Notes under the pieces: generated by a model
Seen by the model: the letters and a program-made list of their open reading frames with translations, nothing else
Told to the model about the DNA's origin: nothing
The model's database searches: none
Program-made: the position numbers and the translations under genes
Assembly (NCBI GenBank): GCA_900555725.1
Contig: USMD01000006.1
Location: 1 to 32,279 of the forward strand
DNA length: 32,279 nt
Reading direction: 5' to 3'
Source: an uncultured Garciella sp.
GTDB lineage: Bacteria; Bacillota; Clostridia; Eubacteriales; Garciellaceae
In this document: piece after piece, positions 15,593 through 24,396 of the stretch
Layout of the letters: each line of letters starts with the position of its first letter
How positions within the stretch are numbered: position 1 is the stretch's first letter

Positions 15593-18500
15593 TTACTTAA
15601 GTTTAATCAATAGCTCTCCATTTTTTACCTGATGTCCTTCTTTTACAATGATAGAATCCACTTCGCCGGATATGGGAGAAGTAATATTGGTTTCCATCTT
15701 CATAGCTTCAATGATCACCAAAGATTGATTTTCTTTAACTTTATCCCCTTCCTTTACCATTATCTTAGAAACAGTACCTGGTATGCTAGCACTGATTTGT
15801 AATGGATCCCCAGGATCTGCTATTCGAGTAAATACCTCTTTCTGTTTTACCTCACTTGCTTTATCTGGTATCCTTATTTCTCTTTGGTGTCCATTGACTT
15901 CAAAGGTTAGGGTTCGATATCCTTCCTGATCTACTTTCCCTATTTGTACCAACTTAATAACCAACACTTTTCCTTCTTCTATTTCTACTTCACAGGTCTC
16001 TCCTTCATTCAATCCATGAAAGAAGATGTCGCTTCCCATTCTAGTAAAGTTTCCTTGTTCCTCTATTGCCCGTAAATATTCTTCAAATACCTTTGGATAA
16101 AGGGCATAACTCAAGATATCTTTTTTACTTGGTTGGATTTTAAGGTCTTTTTCTAGATGCTCTCTAATCTTATCATAATCTTCCGGAGATAATAATTCTC
16201 CGGGTCTACACTCTATGGGTTTTTCTCCCTTTAAGACAATTTCCTGTAGCCTTTTATTAAAGCCACCCATAGGCTGACCCATCATTCCTTTAAAGAAACT
16301 ATATACGGAATCTGGAAAAGTGATACCTTTTCCCTTTTCATAAATATTTTCAGGGGTAAAATCATTTTGTACCATAAAGATAGCCAAATCTCCGACCATT
16401 TTTGAGGAAGGGGTTACCTTTACAATATCCCCCATCATCTCATTTACCTTTCTGTACATTTCCTTGACCTCTAAGAAACGATGTCCTAAGCCAAAGCTTT
16501 CCACTTGGGGTCTTAAGTTCGAATATTGTCCCCCTGGAATTTCATATCGATAGATCTCTGCCGTTCCAAATTTTAAACCAGACTCAAACTTCTCATATAC
16601 TGGACGCACTGCAGCCCAATAATCTGATAACTTTTGGATATCCTCTAGGTAAATCTCCGTATCTCGATTGGTATTTTTCAAAGCTGCCACAATGGAATTT
16701 AGAGCAGGTTGACTGGTAAGTCCTGACATACTGTTAAAGGCGGTATCTACAATATCCACCCCTGCCTCTGCTGCCATAATAATAGTAGCCACTCCGTTAC
16801 CGCTGGTATCGTGGGTATGAAGATGAATTGGAATAGAGATTTCCTCTTTTAAAGCTTTAATAAGCTGATAGGCAGCATAGGGTTTTAATAAGGCTGACAT
16901 ATCTTTAATTCCTAGAATATGTGCCCCGGTTTTTTCCACCTCTTTAGCCATTTTTACATAATACTCTAGATTATATTTGGTTCTATTTTTATCTAAAATA
17001 TCCCCGGTATAACAAATACATCCTTCTGCAACCTTATTATTTTTTAATACTTCCTCTATAGCTACTTTCATTCCTTCTAACCAATTTAAGGAGTCAAATA
17101 TTCTAAATACATCTATTCCCCCATCGGCAGACTCTTTGATAAAATCCCTGATCACATTATCAGGATAGTTTTTATACCCTACTGCATTAGCACCCCTAAA
17201 TAACATTTGAAATAAAATATTTGGAATTCTTTTTCGAAGTTCTATAAGTCTTTCCCAAGGAGATTCTCTTAAAAAGCGATAGGCAGTATCGAAGGTGGCT
17301 CCTCCCCACATCTCTAAGGAAAATAAATCTTTTCCCAATATAGCAGTAGGCTCTGCTATTTTTAACATATCTCGAGTTCTTAGTCGTGTGGCCATCAAAG
17401 ACTGTTGAGCATCCCGCATAGTGGTTTCCGTTAATAATAACTTATTCTGATCTTTGATCCATTGAACCAATCCTTCTGGACCTTTTTCCTTTAAGATTTG
17501 TTTTGTCCCCCTTAAGTTATCTGTCTTTTCTACTTTGGGCACAATGGGTACGTCAAATTCTTTTTTCTCTCCTTTGGTTTCATTGACAACCTTTTTCCCT
17601 ATGAAATTTAATACCTTTAATTCCTTATCCCTTTTAGGTCTTATTTCAAATAATTCAGGATGATTTTCAATAAAATTGGTATCACATTGTCCTTTTAGAA
17701 AGGTTTCATGTTTCAAGATATTTATCAAGAAAGCAGAATTGGTTTTGATTCCTCGAATTGTCAGCTCCTTGATGGATCGAATTGCCTTACGAACGGTATC
17801 TTCAAAGGTTCTAGAATGGGAAATCGTTTTTACCAAGAGACTATCATAATAGGGACTAATGATGGCTCCTGTATATCCATTTCCCCCATCTAGGCGGATT
17901 CCAAATCCAGAACCTGTACGATATACATCAATCCTTCCAGTGTCAGGAGCAAAATGATTGCTTGGATCCTCTGTGGTAATCCGACATTGAATCGCATATC
18001 CCCTAGTCTCAATACAATCCTGGTTCGGTAAATTGATTTCTGGTGAATCTAGAGAATATCCTTGGGCAATCAATATTTGAGCCTGTACAATATCTATTCC
18101 AGTCACCATCTCTGTAATAGTATGTTCTACCTGAATTCTTGGATTCATTTCAATAAAATAATGATTTCCCTGATGATCTACCAAAAACTCTACAGTCCCT
18201 GCATTTACATAATTTACTGCCCTTGCAATTTTCAATGCATCTTGACAGATTGCTTCCCTTTTTCCTGGTAAAAGGGCAAAGGCAGGAGTAAATTCTAAGA
18301 TTTTTTGATGTCTTCTTTGAATAGAACAATCCCTCTCATAAAGATGTACAGTATTTCCTTGTTTATCCCCTAGAATTTGTACTTCAATATGTTTCGGACT
18401 ATCTAAATACTTTTCGATAAAAATGTCATCTACACCAAAGGCTTTTTTCGCCTCATTTTGGGCACTATAAAAGGCAGAAAGTAATTCCTCTTCCTCTTTT

Positions 18501-19021
18501 ACAATACGCATTCCCCTGCCTCCACCACCGGCAGCTGCCTTAAGCATAACAGGATATCCACAAGCCAAAGCAAATTCCTTAGCTTCTTCATCGGTTTTAA
18601 TGGGTTTTTCTACCCCTGGTATAGTGGGGACCCCTGCCCTTTGGGCTACAATCTTAGAAGATATTTTATCTCCTACCTGCTCCATCATTTCATGGGTAGG
18701 TCCAATAAACTCAATTCCTGCTTCTATGCATTTTTTTGCAAACTCAGGATTTTCTGCTAAAAAACCATAGCCAGGATGGATGGCATCTACTCCTTTGTTT
18801 AAAGCGAGATGAATAATTTCATCAATATCCAAATAGGCTTCAATGGGGCCCTTGTTTTTCCCAATTAAATAAGACTCATCTGCCTTGGTACGAAATAGTG
18901 CGGTACGATCTTCCTGGGAGTAAATGGCTACCGTTCGAATTCCTAGTTCTTGGCAGGCACGGAAAACACGAATAGCAATTTCCCCCCTATTGGCTACTAA
19001 CACTCTTTTAAACTTCTTCAT
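15593..19021 (-). CDS. pyc: Pyruvate carboxylase
   Basis: Biotin enzyme that carboxylates pyruvate to oxaloacetate with ATP and bicarbonate, replenishing the TCA pool and aspartate. The single-chain form of 1142 residues is full length. The biotin carboxylase domain lies in about 1-450 (KAAAGGGGRGMRIV, RDCSIQRRHQK, EMNPRIQVEHT). The carboxyltransferase domain starts near 530 (LLTETTMRDAQQSL, metal ligands in HLHTHDTSG). The biotin carrier domain ends the protein, with the biotinyl lysine K1108 in EAMKMET. It is flanked by long intergenic regions and looks monocistronic. Confidence 0.97.
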   Translation of the reverse strand: MKKFKRVLVANRGEIAIRVFRACQELGIRTVAIYSQEDRTALFRTKADESYLIGKNKGPIEAYLDIDEIIHLALNKGVDAIHPGYGFLAENPEFAKKCIEAGIEFIGPTHEMMEQVGDKISSKIVAQRAGVPTIPGVEKPIKTDEEAKEFALACGYPVMLKAAAGGGGRGMRIVKEEEELLSAFYSAQNEAKKAFGVDDIFIEKYLDSPKHIEVQILGDKQGNTVHLYERDCSIQRRHQKILEFTPAFALLPGKREAICQDALKIARAVNYVNAGTVEFLVDHQGNHYFIEMNPRIQVEHTITEMVTGIDIVQAQILIAQGYSLDSPEINLPNQDCIETRGYAIQCRITTEDPSNHFAPDTGRIDVYRTGSGFGIRLDGGNGYTGAIISPYYDSLLVKTISHSRTFEDTVRKAIRSIKELTIRGIKTNSAFLINILKHETFLKGQCDTNFIENHPELFEIRPKRDKELKVLNFIGKKVVNETKGEKKEFDVPIVPKVEKTDNLRGTKQILKEKGPEGLVQWIKDQNKLLLTETTMRDAQQSLMATRLRTRDMLKIAEPTAILGKDLFSLEMWGGATFDTAYRFLRESPWERLIELRKRIPNILFQMLFRGANAVGYKNYPDNVIRDFIKESADGGIDVFRIFDSLNWLEGMKVAIEEVLKNNKVAEGCICYTGDILDKNRTKYNLEYYVKMAKEVEKTGAHILGIKDMSALLKPYAAYQLIKALKEEISIPIHLHTHDTSGNGVATIIMAAEAGVDIVDTAFNSMSGLTSQPALNSIVAALKNTNRDTEIYLEDIQKLSDYWAAVRPVYEKFESGLKFGTAEIYRYEIPGGQYSNLRPQVESFGLGHRFLEVKEMYRKVNEMMGDIVKVTPSSKMVGDLAIFMVQNDFTPENIYEKGKGITFPDSVYSFFKGMMGQPMGGFNKRLQEIVLKGEKPIECRPGELLSPEDYDKIREHLEKDLKIQPSKKDILSYALYPKVFEEYLRAIEEQGNFTRMGSDIFFHGLNEGETCEVEIEEGKVLVIKLVQIGKVDQEGYRTLTFEVNGHQREIRIPDKASEVKQKEVFTRIADPGDPLQISASIPGTVSKIMVKEGDKVKENQSLVIIEAMKMETNITSPISGEVDSIIVKEGHQVKNGELLIKLK

Positions 19022-19121
19022 ATTTAAATACCCCCTTTAAATCTCAAAGACTATACATCAATCCTTATACCAGTCCGCTTTATTACATACGATGCCTTTC
19101 ATTCTTTGAAAATTTAGAACA

Positions 19122-19150
19122 ATTATACATCAAAAAAACAACCATTGCAA
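19122..19150 (-). promoter_or_regulatory. Promoter of pyruvate carboxylase
   Basis: On the minus strand: TTGCAA (19145-19150), a 17-nt spacer and TATAAT (19122-19127). A second similar block with TATAAT lies about 70 nt further upstream (19191-19211); both share a ggTTGTTTTTT segment. Confidence 0.55.
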
Positions 19151-19248
19151 TATGAAAAGAGATTGTAAAGGAATGCAATCTATGTTTGGACAAATTATAC
19201 AAAAAACAACCTATAAAATGCTATAAATATATATCTTTGCTTAACCCA

Positions 19249-19303
19249 TTGTACTAGTTGGTTTAGGTTTCTCTAATCATAATCACTTGACTAGCACAAT
19301 AAA
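19249..19303. repeat. Small inverted repeat with TTGTGCTAGT-type ends
   Basis: attgtactagttg (left) and tgactagcacaat (right) are inverted with two mismatches. Related boxes occur at about 528-556 (ttgtactagtt...tagcacaa), at 3420 beside repeat copy A (ttgtgctggttgattta) and at 11148 beside copy B (aactagcataa). It sits in the 406-bp region between pyc and the next gene, which otherwise holds only promoter and terminator signals. Confidence 0.4.
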
Positions 19304-19309
19304 TTTGCA

Positions 19310-19343
19310 TAATAAAAAAGTTGTCCAATAGGCAACTTTTTTG
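19310..19343 (-). terminator. Terminator of the corrinoid methyltransferase operon
   Basis: aaaaaagttgtcc and ggcaactttttt form a stem with a one-base bulge and a short loop. On the minus strand it ends in a T-rich tract. It lies about 85 nt past the RACo-like stop codon. Confidence 0.75.
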
Positions 19344-19427
19344 AAATGTAAATAGCTAGATGAGCTTACAATCGGTTACTTCATTATTTTTCTTTTTTAA
19401 TGTTCAACTACCATATTATCACCTCTT

Positions 19428-21158
19428 CTAGAAATTTAGTTGAGAGATGAAAACATCTTGAAAGTTTTCTCTAAGGGATAACTCCAATACTTTCATATTT
19501 TCCCTGATCTCATATACCTTATCAAGACAATTACTATTAATTAAGGCAAGTCTAGCACCTTCTAGAGAAGTATTTCCTAAAAATTTTATCTCTCCATTAA
19601 ATCCCTTGGGAATTAATCCTATTTCCTTTATATTATTTGGATTAATATGATATCCAAATGCACCTGCTATATATACCATTGGAATTTTCTCAATTGTCAA
19701 TCCTATTTCCTCTAGCATCAGAATTAAACCAGCAGCTATAGCTCCCTTTGCCAGTTGAATTTGTCTTATATCCTTTTGGGAAATATATATATCCTCAGTG
19801 ATATAGAATTTCTTATCTACTAATCTTTCAGCTAATTTAGGATCTAGGTTCTTATTCCATCTACCAGATTTCATTAAAATACCTCTCTTAACCAATACTC
19901 CAGCTATATCTATAAGTCCGCTCCCACAAATTCCTATTGATTTGGCATTTCCTATTGTTGTGTAATGAATATTATACTCCTCATCTATATAGAATTTTTC
20001 TATGGCTCCTTTTTCTGCGCGACATCCACATTCTATATTCATACCCTCAAGTGCTGGACCTGCTGCTGTAGATGTAGCTAGTATCTTTCCGTCTTTTAAT
20101 GTTGCAAGCTCACCATTTGTACCAATATCTATAAATACAGCCTCTTCATGTTCTTGAAAACCTGATGCCAAAATACCAGATACTATATCTCCACCTACAT
20201 AAGATGAAGCAGATGGAATGATGCTAAGTAAAGCTTCATGATTAGCCTCAAGAGATATATCCCTTGCCTTGCTATCTTCACAGCTTAAAAATACTGATCT
20301 ATAGGGTGCTTTGGCCAAAGACTCAGGATTTATCCCTAATAAGAGATGTAGCATAGTAGTATTCGCTGAAATTGTAATATGATAAATATCATCTATATTA
20401 TAAAGATTGCCTACCATTTTCTTAATGATATGATTTATTTCATCTACAATTAATTCCTGTAATTTAATAGCACCTAATGGATTTTCCATACAATATGTAA
20501 TCCTTGTAATAACATCTCCACCATATTGTGTCTGAGGATTTAAAGAAGATAGACTTCCAACTATTTCTCCATTGGATAAATCTACTAAATAGTATGATAT
20601 ACCTGTAGTGCCAATATCTACCGCTACTCCTAATATATCTTTCTCATAGTTACTAATATCCAATAAATTATCTTCAAAAACTATACCCCATATTTCCTTA
20701 AAATTACTTTCTTCTATACTAGCAATTTTCCTATATAAATCTACTGAATTAACTTTATATCCTAAATAATCAGCATAGGGAATAGAACTTTCCCTGTTAA
20801 TTTCTGGGAGTCTGACTATCTTGACAGGACTATCTATTGAGACATCGATACTAAAGCCCTTGTTAATTGTCTTTAATGCTTTTTGTTTTCCTATTAATTC
20901 TACTTCTACATCACCAAGAACCATTGCCATGCATGATAACCTTTCATGTTTATCTTCATCTTCATCAATAATCTTTCTTTCTCTATCAGTAGGCTTTGAT
21001 AATTCTCCTTTGACAACTACCTTACATTTACCACAAAACCCCATGCCATTACATGGGGTGTCAATACTTAGTTTTGCTTCTCTAATGGCATCTAATAAAA
21101 TTGTATTTTTCCTAACTTCAATACATATATTTTCTTTAATAAAATTTACCTTAGGCAT
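19428..21158 (-). CDS. ATP-dependent reductive activator of corrinoid proteins (RACo-type)
   Basis: Reduces corrinoid proteins that have accidentally oxidised to Co(II) back to Co(I), driven by ATP. At 576 residues it has an N-terminal 2Fe-2S ferredoxin domain with C36, C42, C45 and C76 (CX5CX2CX30C). A C-terminal ASKHA ATPase domain follows, with VDIGTTGISYYLVDL near residue 193 and IDIGTNGELATL near 350. This is the RACo/DUF4445 layout. It is the last gene of the methyl-transfer operon, where such activators are expected. GGGAG lies 6 nt before the ATG. Confidence 0.9.
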   Translation of the reverse strand: MPKVNFIKENICIEVRKNTILLDAIREAKLSIDTPCNGMGFCGKCKVVVKGELSKPTDRERKIIDEDEDKHERLSCMAMVLGDVEVELIGKQKALKTINKGFSIDVSIDSPVKIVRLPEINRESSIPYADYLGYKVNSVDLYRKIASIEESNFKEIWGIVFEDNLLDISNYEKDILGVAVDIGTTGISYYLVDLSNGEIVGSLSSLNPQTQYGGDVITRITYCMENPLGAIKLQELIVDEINHIIKKMVGNLYNIDDIYHITISANTTMLHLLLGINPESLAKAPYRSVFLSCEDSKARDISLEANHEALLSIIPSASSYVGGDIVSGILASGFQEHEEAVFIDIGTNGELATLKDGKILATSTAAGPALEGMNIECGCRAEKGAIEKFYIDEEYNIHYTTIGNAKSIGICGSGLIDIAGVLVKRGILMKSGRWNKNLDPKLAERLVDKKFYITEDIYISQKDIRQIQLAKGAIAAGLILMLEEIGLTIEKIPMVYIAGAFGYHINPNNIKEIGLIPKGFNGEIKFLGNTSLEGARLALINSNCLDKVYEIRENMKVLELSLRENFQDVFISQLNF

Positions 21159-21220
21159 TATGTACTCCCTTTCACAAAATCTGTCATGACCCTTACACTT
21201 TCTAATTTAAGAATAAAAAA

Positions 21221-21670
21221 TTAATAACCTAATAAATGATCAACAAGTTTGACTGCCTCAACAGCATTTCTTGAGTAGCCATCAGCACCTATTTTTTCTG
21301 CAAAGGCTTGAGAAACTGGGGCACCACCAATTATCACCCTAACATTATTTCGTAAACCTTCTTCCTTAAGAAGATTAATAATATTTTGCATGTTTTGCAT
21401 AGAGGTTGTCATTAATGTAGACAAAGCTACTAATTTTGCTTTAGATTCTTTTACTGCATCTATAAATTTTATTGTAGATACGTCGCGTCCTAAGTCAATG
21501 GTTTCATAACCTGCTGATTCAAGCATGATTTTAACAAGATTCTTACCAATATCATGGGTATCACCCTCAACAACACCAATAATAGCCTTACATTTTTGAT
21601 TAGAGGAATCTTTATCTAAATGAGGGCGTAGAATATCCAATCCATTATACAAACGTCAGAGCATAGTCTA
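21221..21670 (-). pseudogene. N-terminally truncated corrinoid protein
   Basis: A B12-binding domain that closely resembles the 222-residue protein at 23712-24380 from residue 74 onward. It keeps the cobalt-ligand motif EGDTHDIGKN, LSTLMTT and a GG motif. The N-terminal helical cap domain is missing. Upstream bases still read as L-C-S-D before a one-base gap and a TGA, matching LCSDAMYNG in the full copy, so a frameshift plus a larger deletion is visible. The remaining 143-codon frame (21221-21652) would start at a TTG without a ribosome-binding site. It could still be expressed as a lone domain. Confidence 0.65.
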
Positions 21671-21701
21671 ATGGACTACTTTTTAATGATTAGATACATT
21701 C

Positions 21702-22562
21702 CTAAATAAGCTTGCAAATGACTAATTCATTATTTTTTATTTTTGATTTCAAACACCAATGACCTATAGACTTAATATCTTTTCTCTCATTTTTTATATT
21801 TCGAATCATATCAAAATAATCTTGACCTTCCACTTTTATCTTTTCGAATCCTAAAAGCCCTATTGCTTCAAGAGAGGTAGATGTTTTACCACAAAGATGG
21901 ACGAAAGAATCGTCTAGTTTTCCTTCCACTCTTTTTAAAATATTGTATGTAGTTTTCCCTGCTAAGTCCTTATAAATCTTTGGCCCAACTATATCCAAAG
22001 TACCAGCAGGATCTGCAAAAGAAATGACATCTGCTCCATTTTTTATCCCTTCTAAAATATAAGTCACTGTACTATCCTCAATTAATTCTAATAACTTATT
22101 TACCTTCTCCGTATTTTTTCTAATGGATCTAAAAAACAATTGACTGTCTATAATAGACGTTGCAATAGTAATGGGTCCCGTTATGTCAAATATTATATCT
22201 TCTCCATCTTTCTTTAATATGTCTATTGCCTTAAGGACTTCAGCAATTCTTCCTTTACTTAAGTCAAATTCTTTTATATCTTCTATTGAATTCATATCAT
22301 TGATGGCATATCCTCCAATTCTATTACCAAACTTATGGTCAAAAATCACTGTAGAACCAAAGGTTTCAGCTTCTACAGTATGGCAGAAAGGTAATCTGCA
22401 AAAGGAGTTATTCTTATATTTTTTTAGAGCTTTTGACAATGTAACTATGTTAGAGTCATATCTATTTAATTCTTCATAGGATAAACCTAACTCTTCTAAG
22501 ATGCTATCAGGTATTGATTCTTCTTCATTTCCTATACATTTAAATATATTTGTATCTGCCAT
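21702..22562 (-). CDS. URO-D family corrinoid methyltransferase (short form)
   Basis: A 286-residue member of the uroporphyrinogen decarboxylase-like superfamily, which includes the MtaA/MtbA and CmuA methyltransferases. The zinc ligands are visible as H222-x-C224 (VHLCG) and C270 (GHWCLK). The TIM-barrel segment FDITGPITIATSII is near residue 125 and SFADPAGTLDIVGP near 180. It is about 50 residues shorter than its neighbours, mainly at the N-terminus, so the first barrel elements differ. It should move a methyl group between a corrinoid protein and a thiol or other acceptor; the substrate is unknown. The C-terminus is tidy, not truncated. Confidence 0.8.
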   Translation of the reverse strand: MADTNIFKCIGNEEESIPDSILEELGLSYEELNRYDSNIVTLSKALKKYKNNSFCRLPFCHTVEAETFGSTVIFDHKFGNRIGGYAINDMNSIEDIKEFDLSKGRIAEVLKAIDILKKDGEDIIFDITGPITIATSIIDSQLFFRSIRKNTEKVNKLLELIEDSTVTYILEGIKNGADVISFADPAGTLDIVGPKIYKDLAGKTTYNILKRVEGKLDDSFVHLCGKTSTSLEAIGLLGFEKIKVEGQDYFDMIRNIKNERKDIKSIGHWCLKSKIKNNELVICKLI

Positions 22563-22673
22563 CTTATCATCCCTTTTAGAAATTTAATCAAATAAGTTTC
22601 TTATGGTATCTTTATTGAGTTTTCTTCTATAATATTAGAACCTTTAGGTATGAAATCAAAATCAACCCATTTG

Positions 22674-23693
22674 TTAATATTCACCTTTAACAGTTTTAAG
22701 CATAACTTGAATATTTTTCATTGAAGATTGTGTTCCAAGTCCACAAGCAGGTGAGAGAATATCTATATCACCATTAATAGCATTTTGAGTCATTGTCTTA
22801 ATTTTATCTTCAGTAGCAGTTGCAAGAGCAAGAGAACTTATATTGCCCATTAAAATCTTTCCTTCTATATGCTCTTTTAATTCTTTAATGTTAACCACTG
22901 CATCAAAACTAAATACATCTGCCTTTAAATTCTTAAGCTCAGAATATACACTATGCATTTGCCCACATATATGGACAATTATAGGAATATCTTTGTTGAC
23001 TTCTCGGATGCCATCTATTAGCAGATTAATATATCTAACAGCAAATTCCTCAAAAAATTTTGGTCCTAATATTTCTCCAGTTCCACTTGGATCCGATATG
23101 GCAATCACATCTGCTCCAGCTTTTAATTGAGCTTTACCAAATTTCATAATTTGATTTGTAACAAATCTCATAAATTTATGTGCATCATCCCTTCTTCTCC
23201 TAAGCTCTTTATAAAATGTGACTGGTTCCATAAGTGAAGAAGCTACACTAATAGGACCTGAAAGATTGCCAACTATCGGAGCTCCATTATCTTTAGCTTT
23301 TAATATAGAAATTGCATCAGTGGTTACTTTAGCTCTTCCACTATTTATATCTAAAGGTTGGATATCCTTATATTCCGATACTGAGTTTATTATATAGTCA
23401 ATAACATGGGGTTCAAACTTTGTAGTGCCCATATCAACTCCTGCACCCATACCTTCCGCTTCAATAGTCATACAGAATGGAACCCCATAGTTTTCAAACA
23501 TCCCATAATCATATACAGCCATTGCAAGATCTGCCATTTTTTTCGCATCTGTATGCGCCTCTGGCCACATGATTCCTGCCTTTTGCATTAATTCAGTTAT
23601 AATCATATTCATCATTCCGCCAGGGCAAATACAAGGAACTCTGTCTACTTTGTTTCCTTTTAATGCTGAAAGTAGCCTTTCTCTTGAATTCAA
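22674..23693 (-). CDS. URO-D family corrinoid methyltransferase (MtaA-like)
   Basis: A URO-D fold methyltransferase of 339 residues with the zinc signature H-x-C in VHICGQ (near residue 241) and the third ligand in SPACGLG (near 317). NSRERLLSALKG at the N-terminus is characteristic of this group, and ISDPSGTGEILGP is the barrel motif. Two TTG codons can start it. The one at 23693 is 8 nt after AGGGGG; the frame also opens at 23699 but that is too close to the ribosome-binding site. It lies 13-19 nt after the corrinoid protein gene and is probably its partner. Confidence 0.85.
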   Translation of the reverse strand: MNSRERLLSALKGNKVDRVPCICPGGMMNMIITELMQKAGIMWPEAHTDAKKMADLAMAVYDYGMFENYGVPFCMTIEAEGMGAGVDMGTTKFEPHVIDYIINSVSEYKDIQPLDINSGRAKVTTDAISILKAKDNGAPIVGNLSGPISVASSLMEPVTFYKELRRRRDDAHKFMRFVTNQIMKFGKAQLKAGADVIAISDPSGTGEILGPKFFEEFAVRYINLLIDGIREVNKDIPIIVHICGQMHSVYSELKNLKADVFSFDAVVNIKELKEHIEGKILMGNISSLALATATEDKIKTMTQNAINGDIDILSPACGLGTQSSMKNIQVMLKTVKGEY

Positions 23694-23711
23694 TATCAAA
23701 ACCCCCTTTTA

Positions 23712-24380
23712 TTATTGCGGGTTATCCATTCCAACTAAAATTTTTGCAAGTTTAACAGCTTCAACTGCATTGGATGAATAACCATGAGCATCGATTTTAT
23801 CACAGTATGATTGAGAAATAGGTCCCCCACCTATCATTACTTTTGTTTTTCCATACATATTTTCTTCTTTTAACATTTCAATGACTTTCTTCATCCCAAG
23901 CATAGTAGTTGTCATTAAAGTTGATAAGCAAATAAGCTGGGCACCTACTTCATTTGCTTTTTCTATAAAGTTTTCTAATGATACATCCCTGCCTAAATCA
24001 TACATTTCAAAGCCAGCAGTTTCTAACATAATTTTTACTAAGTTTTTACCTATATCATGGGTATCCCCTTCTACAACTCCAATAACACATTTATAAGTCT
24101 TTTCTCTTTCAAGTTTTTTTTGAGGTAAATGAGGCCTTATAACATCTAATCCATTGTACATAGCATCAGAACAAAGTAATAAGTCCGTAATAAAGTACTC
24201 TTCTTCCTCATACATTACTCCAGCTCTATTCATTCCATTAACTAATCCTTCTGTAATACCATCTAGCGGATCGTACCCAGCATCTATGTATTCCTGTGCT
24301 ACACCTGCAACATCTCCATCTTCCATTTCAAAAACGCAATCTGACAATTGTTTTAATAATTCCTCTTTTGATTTACTCAC
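23712..24380 (-). CDS. Corrinoid (methyl-cobamide-binding) protein
   Basis: Carries the methyl group on cobalt between methyltransferases. At 222 residues it has the two standard parts: an N-terminal four-helix cap (about 1-90) and a Rossmann B12 domain with D106-T-H108-D-I-G111, where His108 is the lower cobalt ligand, then LSTLMTT and GGGPIS. It resembles MtaC/MtbC/MttC. The start is GTG with AGGAGG 7 nt upstream. It sits between two URO-D genes in the operon. Confidence 0.92.
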   Translation of the reverse strand: MSKSKEELLKQLSDCVFEMEDGDVAGVAQEYIDAGYDPLDGITEGLVNGMNRAGVMYEEEEYFITDLLLCSDAMYNGLDVIRPHLPQKKLEREKTYKCVIGVVEGDTHDIGKNLVKIMLETAGFEMYDLGRDVSLENFIEKANEVGAQLICLSTLMTTTMLGMKKVIEMLKEENMYGKTKVMIGGGPISQSYCDKIDAHGYSSNAVEAVKLAKILVGMDNPQ

Positions 24381-24396
24381 ACTTATTCCTCCTGTC

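Noticed and set aside
20821..21189. 122-codon plus-strand frame over the RACo N-terminus
   Set aside because: Antisense to the iron-sulfur domain coding region; low-complexity serine-rich product typical of shadows.
21702..22562. Short URO-D gene as a truncated pseudogene
   Set aside because: It retains all three zinc ligands, a good start site and a natural C-terminal end, so it is treated as an intact short form.
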